Origin: Citrifermentans bremense
Lineage (GTDB): Bacteria; Desulfobacterota; Desulfuromonadia; Geobacterales; Geobacteraceae
Assembly (NCBI RefSeq): GCF_014218275.1
Contig: NZ_AP023213.1
Span: 2,892,001 to 2,956,000, forward strand
DNA: 64,000 nucleotides
Direction: 5' to 3'
The translations under genes were made by a program, and so were the position numbers. The notes beneath the pieces are model-generated. The model had not been told where the DNA came from. It made no database searches and worked only from the letters and a program-made list of their open reading frames with translations. Below are positions 7,412 to 15,010 of the stretch, piece after piece; position 1 is the stretch's first letter, and each line of letters starts with the position of its first letter.

Positions 7412-9355
7412 TTAGGCTGCGGAGCCCTCTTTCGAGCTTAGCCGCAGGTTCCTCACCAGGGTGAGCTTCTGCGGCGGGAAGAGGTCGGGCCGGACCCTTT
7501 GGAAAGCAAAAGGCGGCGCCACCTCGAAGTCGTAACGCGGCACGAACTCCGGCACTATGCACCGCAAACATTTCAGCAGTTCCCCGATGTCCTGGTTCCT
7601 GGCATACCCGAAAAGCTCCTCCAGATCCCGGCTCACCTTCCTCAGGTCGGTTTCCACCGGAGCCATCACCCGTATCTTCTTGTGACTCGTAGGCTTGACC
7701 CCCTCCCCGTCTATCAAAAGCTCCTCGAACAGCTTTTCTCCAGGCTTCAGCCCGTTGAACTGGATGTCGATGTCCTTGTAGGGGATGAAGCCGGAAAGCC
7801 TGATCAGCTCCTCGGCCAGCGAGAGGATCCGCACCGGCTCTCCCATGTCCAAAACGAAGATCTCGCCGCCGCGTCCGATGCAGCCGGCCTGCATCACCAG
7901 CTGCGACGCCTCAGGTATGGTCATGAAATACCGCACCACATCCTTGTGCGTGACGGTCACCGGTCCACCGTTTCTGATCTGATCCTTGAAGAGGGGGATC
8001 ACGCTCCCGTTACTCCCCAGGACGTTGCCGAAGCGGACCGTGGTGAACTTGGTCTGGCTCTTAGCCGCCAGGGCCTGCACGTAGATCTCCGCGCTGCGCT
8101 TCGTAGCCCCCATGACGTTGGTGGGGTTTACCGCCTTGTCCGTCGAGACCATGACGAAGTTGCGCACCTTGGTCTTGTGCGCCGCGTCCGCCACGATCTT
8201 GGAGCCGAGGACGTTGTTCAGCACGGCCTCGGCCGGGTTGTACTCCATCATGGCGACATGCTTGTAGGCCGCGGCATGGAAAACGACGTCGGGGGAGAAC
8301 TCGTCGAACACCGCCTCCACGCGCTCCTGGTTCTTCACGTCCCCGACCATAGGGATGAGGCGCAGGTCCGGGAAGGCTTTGGCAAGCTCCTTCTCGATGT
8401 AGAAAAGAGGGGTCTCAGCGTGGTCGAAGAGCACCAGCTTCGCGGGCTTGAAACGTGCCACCTGGCGGCAGATCTCGCTGCCGATGCTACCTGCCGCGCC
8501 GGTCACGAGGACCCGCTTGTCGGTAAGGTAGTTGCGTAACGCGGTCTGATCGAGGAGCACCGGGTCGCGTCCCAGCAGATCCTCGATCTCCACGTCCTTG
8601 ATCTGGTTCATGGAGACATTGCCGTCGACGATGGCGGTGATCCCCGGAAGGGTCTTGAAGCGGGCCTTGGTCCTTTCGCAGTTGGCGATAACCCGGCGCA
8701 TGAGCTCGTTGTTGCCGGAGGGGATGGCGAAGATGACCTCCTCGATGGCATGTTTTCGCACCAGGCCGCGCAGATGGCCGGTCCCCCCAAACACCTGCAC
8801 TCCCGACAGGCGCAGCCCGCGCTTTTCCGGGTCGTCATCCACGAAGCCTATGACGTTGTAGGCTGCATCCGGGTGTTTACGGATCTCGCGGAGCAAGAGG
8901 TTCCCCGCCGCCCCGGCGCCTACGATCAGCGTCCTCTTCCCCTTGCTCAGTCGGGGCGTCAGATTCGTTTCACGGTACACACGCCATAGAAGCCGGCTTG
9001 CGGCGACCAGCGAGAAGAGCAGGAACCAGTCCAGGAAATATATCGAGCGCGGCATGGCGAAAGGGCCGTCTTTGAAGATGATAATGCAGGCAGATAGGAT
9101 AGAAGAGAGAGTGACGACCTTGAAGATCTCGTACGCGTCCTGGAGCGACGCGTAGCGCCAGATGCTTCGGTACATGCCGGAGGCAAGGAACAGCACGGGC
9201 TTGACCACCATCACGACCATGAGTCCCTGGAGAAAGGAGTCCATCCGGTGGGGGGGAATTTGGAAATCGCCTCGGAGCAGGAAAGCGAGGGAAATAGCTG
9301 TTGCGATGAGAAAAACGTCGAGGAAAAAAACCAGGAACCTTCTAGCGCGAAACAT
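7412..9355 (-). CDS. Membrane-bound nucleotide-sugar 4,6-dehydratase (FlaA1/WbpM/CapD family)
   Basis: A 647-residue protein. Four membrane helices lie within residues 8-125. A first Rossmann fold starts at LIVGAGAAGNLL near residue 145, and the second, catalytic one at VTGAAGSIGSEI near residue 285. The block VSTDKAVNPTNVMGATKR is the conserved active-site region of the family. Such enzymes convert UDP-GlcNAc to a 4-keto-6-deoxy sugar at the inner membrane, the first step to rare amino sugars such as bacillosamine or QuiNAc. The DegT aminotransferase at 11978 could act on its product. The two are separated by the repeat-bounded insert at 9.5-12 kb. Confidence 0.88.
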   Translation of the reverse strand: MFRARRFLVFFLDVFLIATAISLAFLLRGDFQIPPHRMDSFLQGLMVVMVVKPVLFLASGMYRSIWRYASLQDAYEIFKVVTLSSILSACIIIFKDGPFAMPRSIYFLDWFLLFSLVAASRLLWRVYRETNLTPRLSKGKRTLIVGAGAAGNLLLREIRKHPDAAYNVIGFVDDDPEKRGLRLSGVQVFGGTGHLRGLVRKHAIEEVIFAIPSGNNELMRRVIANCERTKARFKTLPGITAIVDGNVSMNQIKDVEIEDLLGRDPVLLDQTALRNYLTDKRVLVTGAAGSIGSEICRQVARFKPAKLVLFDHAETPLFYIEKELAKAFPDLRLIPMVGDVKNQERVEAVFDEFSPDVVFHAAAYKHVAMMEYNPAEAVLNNVLGSKIVADAAHKTKVRNFVMVSTDKAVNPTNVMGATKRSAEIYVQALAAKSQTKFTTVRFGNVLGSNGSVIPLFKDQIRNGGPVTVTHKDVVRYFMTIPEASQLVMQAGCIGRGGEIFVLDMGEPVRILSLAEELIRLSGFIPYKDIDIQFNGLKPGEKLFEELLIDGEGVKPTSHKKIRVMAPVETDLRKVSRDLEELFGYARNQDIGELLKCLRCIVPEFVPRYDFEVAPPFAFQRVRPDLFPPQKLTLVRNLRLSSKEGSAA

Positions 9356-9510
9356 GCCCCCCCCATCCCCATGGAATAAAAGTTAAGCCAAACTAAACTC
9401 CAGCACATTAGCCAAAGCAGACAGATGACTATAGCACCAACTCTGCGAAAAGCAAACGCTAATCTCGTTAGTGGGGGCAATAGACGGCAAACCAAGATCG
9501 CCTCACTCCG

Positions 9511-9657
9511 TTCGCTGCGCTCGCTCAAAGCGCAAAGGCATAAACGTGTCGCACGCGGATCACGCGGATAAAAAAACGATAACTGCAGTCCACCATTTTG
9601 TTTTCTCAGATTAATCCGCCGTTATCCGTCTTTTCCGTTAAATCCGTGTGCGATGCC
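9511..9657. repeat. Compound repeat with family A copy 4 (left border of mazEF)
   Basis: Fills most of the 308-bp gap between the dehydratase and the toxin gene. CGTTCGCTGCGCTCGCTCAAA at 9511, CGCACGCGGATCACGCGGAT at about 9551, then family A at 9609-9657 ending AATCCGTGTGCGATGCC. It ends seven bases before the mazF stop codon. A very similar element is at 10393-10499 on the other side of mazEF. Confidence 0.75.
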
Positions 9658-9663
9658 GTTGAT

Positions 9664-10065
9664 TCAGCAGCCTTTTATTTGGATGATCTGATTCAATCGG
9701 GCGCAGCACTGGGTAAAAAGAGCATCGGACAAACGCTTCAACGGATGCGGTGCGCCGCTGCGGCTGCGCCAATCGAAGGATTTCGGCTGGTGACAGAGGA
9801 CGTAACTGGTTTTACCGGACTTCCTGCCACTTGCAGCACCGACCGCCACTGCAAAAGGGTTGTCCGCGTTATACTCGGCAGTGGTCATAGGAAGGCCTAT
9901 GACCAAGGAAGTCCGCTCATTGAATGCAGCGGGGGATAGAACCAACAGCGGATGGAGATCTTTCATTTCCGTGCCGGCGTGAGGGCTGCAATTAATCCAG
10001 ATTACATCCTGCCGTTCGGGGACCCACTGACGCTTCGGGCTGGATTCCGCAGGCCGCTTCACCAT
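9664..10065 (-). CDS. mazF: MazF/PemK-type toxin endoribonuclease
   Basis: A 133-residue protein. From residue 14 it follows the MazF fold: VPERQDVIWINCSPHAGTE (strand 1 region), HPLLVLSPAAFNE, VIGLPMTTA, and SYVLCHQPKSFDWRSR. This family cleaves single-stranded mRNA and is neutralised by its partner antitoxin. Its start overlaps the end of the antitoxin gene by seven bases, the usual coupling. The N-terminal 13 residues are extra compared with the family core. The pair is enclosed by two copies of the compound family A repeat. Confidence 0.85.
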   Translation of the reverse strand: MVKRPAESSPKRQWVPERQDVIWINCSPHAGTEMKDLHPLLVLSPAAFNERTSLVIGLPMTTAEYNADNPFAVAVGAASGRKSGKTSYVLCHQPKSFDWRSRSGAPHPLKRLSDALFTQCCARLNQIIQIKGC

Positions 10066-10316
10066 TTTTCCGCACCGACAGGCTCAACTGCCATTGCTTC
10101 TCCGCCATGCTTGGCAGGATCGAAAAGCGACAGTCGCTGCTCAAGCGTTGGTTCCAGTTCTTCTACAGGAGTGATGACGACGCGCCCATCCTCCACCGCA
10201 ACCAGAACCTTCTGGTTCAGGTGCAGATGTGCTGCACGCGCCACACGCATCGGCAGGCGCACCCCCAGGTTGTTGCCCCACTGCTTCAAATCGAGAACCG
10301 CTTCCGCTTGCCTCAT
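10059..10316 (-). CDS. mazE: MazE-type AbrB antitoxin
   Basis: An 85-residue protein. Residues 8-52 (LKQWGNNLGVRLPMRVARAA then VLVAVEDGRVVITPV) form a swapped-hairpin AbrB/MazE DNA-binding domain. The rest is a flexible acidic end ending VGAEKW that would thread into the toxin. A GAGGAG ribosome site lies seven bases before ATG 10316. The upstream region holds a good promoter whose -10 box lies in a palindromic operator, consistent with autoregulation. Confidence 0.87.
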   Translation of the reverse strand: MRQAEAVLDLKQWGNNLGVRLPMRVARAAHLHLNQKVLVAVEDGRVVITPVEELEPTLEQRLSLFDPAKHGGEAMAVEPVGAEKW

Positions 10317-10335
10317 GGCGTTCTCCTCGTTGGAT

Positions 10336-10355
10336 GTTTAAACAACAGTTTAAAC
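10336..10355 (-). promoter_or_regulatory. Putative mazEF operator (paired GTTTAAAC palindromes)
   Basis: Two identical self-complementary octamers GTTTAAAC at 10336-10343 and 10348-10355, four bases apart, 20 bases upstream of mazE. Together they make a near-perfect larger palindrome and cover the -10 box, a typical arrangement for repression by the antitoxin dimer. Inferred, not tested. Confidence 0.55.
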
Positions 10356-10375
10356 ACTTGCCTTGCATCAGTCAA
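10347..10375 (-). promoter_or_regulatory. Putative sigma-70 promoter of mazEF
   Basis: Read on the minus strand: TTGACT (10370-10375), a 17-base spacer, TAAACT (10347-10352). Five of six and four of six consensus bases with ideal spacing. Confidence 0.55.
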
Positions 10376-10392
10376 GGAAACCGTCGCGCCCG

Positions 10393-10499
10393 TTCGCTGC
10401 GCTCAATCAAATGCGCAAATCGGTCGCACGCGGATTACGTTTCTCTCCCAGGTTAATCCGCCGCTATCCGTCTTTTCCGTTAAATCCGCGTGCGAGGCC
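10393..10499. repeat. Compound repeat with family A copy 5 (right border of mazEF)
   Basis: Same order as the left border: GTTCGCTGCGCTCAATCAAA, then GGTCGCACGCGGATTACG, then family A at 10451-10499 ending AATCCGCGTGCGAGGCC. It separates mazEF from the orphan plus-strand gene. Confidence 0.75.
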
Positions 10500-10552
10500 G
10501 TGATACCGGTCTCCGCCTGCGTCAAAGGAAAAAAGTTGTTGCAGCCGCTGTA

Positions 10553-10573
10553 TATACTATTAGCTTATGCTAA
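10553..10573 (+). promoter_or_regulatory. Putative promoter -10 with operator-like palindrome
   Basis: TATACT at 10553-10558 is directly followed by the perfect inverted repeat TTAGC-TTAT-GCTAA (10560-10573), 44 bases before the start codon at 10617. No clear -35 box. It suggests that the orphan gene is transcribed on its own and may be controlled by a small dimeric repressor. Confidence 0.4.
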
Positions 10574-10616
10574 CATTCAGCCTGCTACGAATTTCTACCT
10601 AAAGGAGGTCACTCGG

Positions 10617-11294
10617 ATGACAACCTTACCCGAACTGCTGGATCTAAACCTAAACGGCTACAGCATCAACGACTTCATCGTTTTTGTAAACATCATTGCC
10701 GACAAAACGGCGGCACACCCAGCCCTGAAGGAGTACCCTGAGTACTTCACCAGCCCTGAGAAACTTCGGGAGAAAGCGGCACTACTGGGGCAGCTTCGCG
10801 ATGCAGCCGCCAACGGCGACCGTGAAAAGAAGGCGGAGAAGGTAGCCGCCTGGGAAGAGACGAAACTTGCCGTAATCATGAACGGCAAGCATATCACCAT
10901 GCTCTCACTGCATCGCAACGACCCCAGCATCCTGCTCAACACCGGTTTCAACCTCAAGCAAAAGCAAAGCGGCAAGCCCACCTCCGCCTCTTCCACTGAT
11001 TTGTTGGCCGAGACGCCGGGGCTCGCGTTGAAGTACGTGCAATCGGCTTCGGGACCCTTAGCGGGTGCATTTACTGTCGTGATAACCAGGGCGAAGAACA
11101 AGGCGACCACGGAACTGCAGATGTCTGACAACCCTTCCGATGAATCCTCCTGGAAAAGCCAGGGGATCTATGCCAAATCGCGCATAGAGTACAAAGGACA
11201 ACAATCGGAGAAGCGACTCTACTTCAAGGCCAGGTACCACCAGGAAGGCGGCGTCAGCCCGTGGTCCCAGGCTGTGAACATCCTCGTTCTGTAA
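10617..11294 (+). CDS. Orphan protein with FN3-like C-terminal half
   Basis: A 225-residue soluble protein of unknown function, the only plus-strand gene in the polysaccharide region. I start at ATG 10617 because AAAGGAGG lies eight bases upstream; the open frame extends far further but crosses repeats and mazE antisense. Residues 1-110 are helical and charged (PEYFTSPEKLREKAALLGQL). Residues about 130-225 look like a fibronectin-III-type sandwich, with SDNPSDESSWKSQG, RLYFKARY and a final GVSPWSQAVNILVL, close to the 'W-x-R-V-A...GpWS' ending of that fold. No signal peptide. It has its own promoter-like site and a rho-independent terminator, and lies between two family A repeats. Confidence 0.6.
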   Translation: MTTLPELLDLNLNGYSINDFIVFVNIIADKTAAHPALKEYPEYFTSPEKLREKAALLGQLRDAAANGDREKKAEKVAAWEETKLAVIMNGKHITMLSLHRNDPSILLNTGFNLKQKQSGKPTSASSTDLLAETPGLALKYVQSASGPLAGAFTVVITRAKNKATTELQMSDNPSDESSWKSQGIYAKSRIEYKGQQSEKRLYFKARYHQEGGVSPWSQAVNILVL

Positions 11295-11319
11295 AGTTTG
11301 ACTCTTACAATGAAACGGC

Positions 11320-11354
11320 AAACGCGGCGACATCCATAGATGCGCCGCGTTTTT
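11320..11354 (+). terminator. Rho-independent terminator of the orphan gene
   Basis: AAACGCGGCG pairs with CGCCGCGTTT, extended by CATC/GATG with a one-base bulge and a four-base loop, followed by TTTTTCTTT. It starts 25 bases after the stop codon at 11294. Confidence 0.85.
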
Positions 11355-11399
11355 CTTTCCCGGCTTTAGCCTTACCCCCTGCCCGCCAGAAATCTGCAA

Positions 11400-11835
11400 T
11401 ACTTAAATCATCTCTGTCCGGCTTTCCTTAAAATCGAACTGTTTTCCCAAAAACTGTGACGATGTTTTCCACGGCGGGAACAGATTAGAAAATTCCGGTC
11501 CAACTTCGCCTCAACAACAAGCATCGACTAGAATGAAAAAGAACCGGATTAGAAAAAGGTCGGCCTTGTATCAAAAAAACGGGACCGGACTTTAAGGGAA
11601 AAGAACTAAATTAGAATGAGACAGGGACAGATTAGCTAAAAGTAGTACTGGTTTCGAGAAACCCGGACCTGTTATTTACAAATGGTGCAGGTTTTGCTCC
11701 AAGCGATGCAACTTTTTTCTAATCTGGACCAACATTAGAAAGATCCGGCACTACTTATGGAGAAGCTGAGCTCCTTTTGGAAACAAGTGTTGCAGCTTTT
11801 TCTGAATCTGGTATCCACTTCCTTCACTGTGAATG
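11400..11835. repeat. Decayed repeat field with GATTAGAAA/CTAATCTGG motifs
   Basis: No credible gene in this roughly 440-bp stretch. It is built of diverged copies of a motif like CAGATTAGAAAATTCCGGTCC in both orientations: ACAGATTAG at about 11480, CCGGATTAGAAAAAGG at about 11552, GGGACAGATTAG at about 11623, TTTTTCTAATCTGGACC at about 11713, CATTAGAAAGATCCGG at about 11732, TTTTTCTGAATCTGG at about 11800. A GGGACAGATTA core in both orientations resembles DNA around REP-type tyrosine transposases, so it may be the residue of such elements. A related piece is at 19690-19735. Confidence 0.5.
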
Positions 11836-11955
11836 ATTAGAGGTTTTCTTTGCGTCTTTGCGGATTGGCGTGGGTCAGGTCAGATCAACTACTTTGTTTC
11901 TCTCCAGATTAACCTGCGGTTATCCGCGTTATCCGCTAAATCCGTGTGCGATGCC
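11836..11955. repeat. Compound repeat with family A copy 6
   Basis: TCTTTGCGTCTTTGCGGATTGG at about 11838, then family A at 11907-11955 ending ATCCGTGTGCGATGCC, 22 bases downstream of the aminotransferase stop. It closes the repeat-bounded insert on the right. Confidence 0.7.
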
Positions 11956-11977
11956 GTTGACTACGCTGTACGATTAG

Positions 11978-13153
11978 TCACTTGATACGCGCGGCTTGAC
12001 GCATGACCCTGCGCACCGCAGCTACGGTGTCGGACATGTCCTTTTCCGTCAGCGTGGGATGTACCAGAAACATCAGGCTCGTCTCTCCCAGCGTCTTGGC
12101 AACCGGCAGCCGATGCTCCGGGCGCATCCCATCGAAGGCCTTCTCCAGGTATATTTCACTGCAACTGCCACTAAAGCAAGGAATACCCACCGAAACAACT
12201 GCATTCATGATGCGGTCCCTGTCCCAGCCGTCCTGCAGTTCTTCCTGCTGTACGAAGACGTAATACTTGTAGTAGGCGTGGCCGATGTGCTCGGGAGGAA
12301 CGGTGACCCGGAGACCAGGGATGTTCGTGAACCCCTCCGTCAAGATAGCGGCGTTTCGCCGCCTGATGCGGGTCCAATCCGGCAGCTTCACCAACTGTAC
12401 TCTGCCTATTGCTGATTGCATCTCAGTCAGCCGCCAATTCGTGCCAAAAGATTCATGAAGCCACCGGAACCCAGGGGCATGTTCCCTGTTGTAAACCGCA
12501 TCGTAGCTCTTGCCATGGTCCTTGAATTCCCAGGCCCTGCGCCAGATCCTTTCGTCGTTGGTGGTAAGCATCCCCCCTTCCCCACCGGTGGTCATGATCT
12601 TATCCTGACAAAAAGAGAAGGCCGCCACGTCTCCCAGTGAGCCGACCGGACGCCCCTTGTAGGTGGCGCCGTGGCATTGGGCGCAATCCTCAATGACCTT
12701 GAGCCCATGCTCCCGCGCAAGATCCATGATCGCGTCCATGTCGCAGGGCCAACCGGCGAGGTGCACCGCGATGATCGCCTTGGTCCTGGGGGTGATCAGG
12801 CCGCGGATTGTTTCCGCAGTGATGTTCTGGGAGAGAGAATCCACATCGGCTATCACAGGAATAGCGCCCCTCATCACGACACAGCTTGCCGAGGCGATAA
12901 AGGTTCGGCTAGTGGTTATGACTTGGTCGCCGGGGCCTATGCCAAGGGCATAGAGCGCAAGTTCCAAAGCCACGGTGCCGTTCGCCAGGGCAATGGCATG
13001 CCTTGCGCAACAATAGGCAGCGAATTCTTTCTCGAAGAGGCGCCCCTCCGTTCCGGTCCAGTAGTTGACCTTGTTGGATAGAAGCACATCGCGGACAGCA
13101 TCGACCTCATCAGATGAAAAACTCGGCCAAGGGCCGAAACTCGTTGTGATCAT
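11978..13153 (-). CDS. DegT/DnrJ/EryC1/StrS-family sugar aminotransferase
   Basis: A 391-residue PLP enzyme. The fold-type I marks are visible: ALANGTVALELAL (phosphate-binding Thr/Ser), VIEDCAQCHGA with the Asp that contacts the PLP nitrogen, and SFCQDKIMTTGGEGGM with the Schiff-base lysine. Members transfer an amino group from glutamate to a keto-sugar nucleotide in synthesis of O-antigen amino sugars. It could use the product of the FlaA1/WbpM-type dehydratase at 7412. Its base composition is GC-rich like the core genome, unlike the genes just upstream. Confidence 0.87.
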   Translation of the reverse strand: MITTSFGPWPSFSSDEVDAVRDVLLSNKVNYWTGTEGRLFEKEFAAYCCARHAIALANGTVALELALYALGIGPGDQVITTSRTFIASASCVVMRGAIPVIADVDSLSQNITAETIRGLITPRTKAIIAVHLAGWPCDMDAIMDLAREHGLKVIEDCAQCHGATYKGRPVGSLGDVAAFSFCQDKIMTTGGEGGMLTTNDERIWRRAWEFKDHGKSYDAVYNREHAPGFRWLHESFGTNWRLTEMQSAIGRVQLVKLPDWTRIRRRNAAILTEGFTNIPGLRVTVPPEHIGHAYYKYYVFVQQEELQDGWDRDRIMNAVVSVGIPCFSGSCSEIYLEKAFDGMRPEHRLPVAKTLGETSLMFLVHPTLTEKDMSDTVAAVRRVMRQAARIK

Positions 13154-13187
13154 GACTCAACCTATGGACACAATGTCAAATTGTATT

Positions 13188-13787
13188 TTATCTACCGAAT
13201 ATCGTCTTCCATATGTACTGTAAATCTGCAAAAAAGCTGTATTCTTCTATGTATTTTTTGTTAATCCTAACCTTGTCCGGAAATATTACTGTATTATTAT
13301 ATTGTTCGGGACAAGATTGGGCTGCTAAGATGTCTTCTTCATGACGATACTTCAACGTTGCTGGTCCAGTAATTCCGGGACGAATAGAAAGGATAATCCG
13401 ATCATCGTTTTCTAGTAAATCTGCGAACCCCGGCACATCCGGTCGAGGCCCGACAAAGCTCATCTGTCCTAAAAAAATGTTTAGCAGTTGCGGCAACTCG
13501 TCTATTTTTGATTTTCTGAAAAACCTACCGCAAAAAGTGATCCGTGGATCCTTTGAAGTAGTGACAACAGTGTTTAAGCTTGAGCACGGCTTCATGGTTC
13601 TGATTTTTATAACCTTAAAAGTTTTCCCGCACATCCCAACCCTAGGTTGCAAAAAAAAACCGCATGATTTCGTGTCCAAAGAGGCTACAATAAAAGCTAA
13701 AAAAATAAGAGGACTCATAAAAAGCAATCCGATTGCTGAAAAAAAGATATCAAAACTGCGTTTAAGTGATTTATCTAAAAGAGTCAT
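13188..13787 (-). CDS. Initiating sugar-phosphate transferase (PglC/WcaJ-like)
   Basis: A 199-residue monotopic phosphoglycosyl transferase. One hydrophobic re-entrant helix lies at residues 13-36 (FDIFFSAIGLLFMSPLIF). The conserved core follows: KIRTMKP, RFFRKSKIDELPQLLNI with the catalytic Asp-Glu pair, and MSFVGPRPDVP. It links the first sugar-1-phosphate to undecaprenyl phosphate and so starts the repeat unit. Short like PglC, without the N-terminal WcaJ membrane domain. Strongly AT-rich, as are all genes from here to about 23.1 kb. Confidence 0.88.
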   Translation of the reverse strand: MTLLDKSLKRSFDIFFSAIGLLFMSPLIFLAFIVASLDTKSCGFFLQPRVGMCGKTFKVIKIRTMKPCSSLNTVVTTSKDPRITFCGRFFRKSKIDELPQLLNIFLGQMSFVGPRPDVPGFADLLENDDRIILSIRPGITGPATLKYRHEEDILAAQSCPEQYNNTVIFPDKVRINKKYIEEYSFFADLQYIWKTIFGR

Positions 13788-13868
13788 TGGTTATGATCCT
13801 TAGAATAATGTGCAGCATCCGTCCTCTTAGTAGCTGGACCAGATATGACTTCTACTGTTATCACCGCT

Positions 13869-14984
13869 TCAGCTTACGAGGCCCTCGTAAACAGACAATG
13901 TTTCTTTAACTACTCGTTCAACGGAAAATTGACTTTCAGCGATCGCTCTTCCACGACTACCCATCTGACGCCGTAGGTGAGGATTTTCAATAAGCTTCCT
14001 CAAAGCAAGCGATAAGGCGTCCACATTACGCACAGGAACCAATATTCCATTAACGCCATCCTCAACCACGTCTCTACAACCGGGCCAATTTGTAGTCACG
14101 ATGGGAAGGCCCGAGGCTGCAGCCTCAATCAAGGCCTTCGGGACACCCTCTCCGTAAAAAGAGGGCAAACAAAAAATGCTACATTGTGCGAGTACATCAG
14201 GCATATTGTCGCAGTACCCCCACCATTCGACACCTTTTTCTTTTTGCCACTCCAATAACTGTTTCCGCGGAACTGCTTTCGGATTTCCCAAATCAGTATC
14301 GCCGACTAGAATAAATTTTGCATTTAAACCCGCTTGCAAAAGCAGATGAGCAGCTTCTACAAATTCTTTTACGCCTTTATCAAACAACATTCGTGAAGCT
14401 AAAACTACGGTAGGCATATCTGATGGGATCTGTCTAGGTTGAAATAAATCCATATCAACGCCAGAACCGCGTATTAAAGCCGTATTCTTGAGACCAGCGA
14501 CATTAACCATCAACTCCATGTCATCATGATTTTGAAAGATAACTTTCATATTTGGGTGTTTGAAACAAACATGAAGAAGAGGCGTCATTATAGTGCGTAT
14601 GATCTTAGCTTTCAAATCGGTTGATGAAAAAATATAACCCAAACCAGTTACAGCATAAACCATAGAAGGTATTTTGCGAAAAAAAGATGCTATACCACCG
14701 TAAACAATCGGCTTTATGGTAATTAGATGTACTATGTCCGGTTTTACATCTTGAAAAAGCTTAACAATACTTAGGAAGGACAAAAATTCCTGTAAAATAA
14801 AAACACCTTTTCTATTCAAAAAAAATTTATGAAAACAAAACCCCTCCGACTGAATAAGATCTTGTTTAATATTATCTGGGGCAGCGACATGAACCTCATA
14901 CCCTGCCTTGCTTGCCCCCTGTGCAATTGGCAACCGATGAGATATAAAAAAACTGGAATCGTTAACAACAAAAAGAATTCTCAT
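13869..14984 (-). CDS. GT4 glycosyltransferase (PglA-like)
   Basis: A 371-residue glycosyltransferase of the GT-B fold, family 4. The N-terminal part MRILFVVNDSSFFISHR with HLITIKPIVYGGIA and YAVTGLGYIFSS is close to PglA/WbpX-type transferases that extend the lipid-linked first sugar. The C-terminal donor site has EGVPKALIEAAASGLP, the E-x7-E motif. I start at ATG 14984, which has AGGTGG eight bases upstream; a GTG four codons earlier is less likely. It probably adds the second sugar of the repeat unit. Confidence 0.85.
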   Translation of the reverse strand: MRILFVVNDSSFFISHRLPIAQGASKAGYEVHVAAPDNIKQDLIQSEGFCFHKFFLNRKGVFILQEFLSFLSIVKLFQDVKPDIVHLITIKPIVYGGIASFFRKIPSMVYAVTGLGYIFSSTDLKAKIIRTIMTPLLHVCFKHPNMKVIFQNHDDMELMVNVAGLKNTALIRGSGVDMDLFQPRQIPSDMPTVVLASRMLFDKGVKEFVEAAHLLLQAGLNAKFILVGDTDLGNPKAVPRKQLLEWQKEKGVEWWGYCDNMPDVLAQCSIFCLPSFYGEGVPKALIEAAASGLPIVTTNWPGCRDVVEDGVNGILVPVRNVDALSLALRKLIENPHLRRQMGSRGRAIAESQFSVERVVKETLSVYEGLVS

Positions 14985-15010
14985 GGGCAAGTCCACCTAA
15001 GATCATCAAG

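Noticed and set aside
10107-10616. Upstream in-frame extension of the orphan FN3-like gene
   Set aside because: It crosses mazE antisense, the mazEF operator and a family A repeat. AAAGGAGG directly before ATG 10617 fixes the start there.
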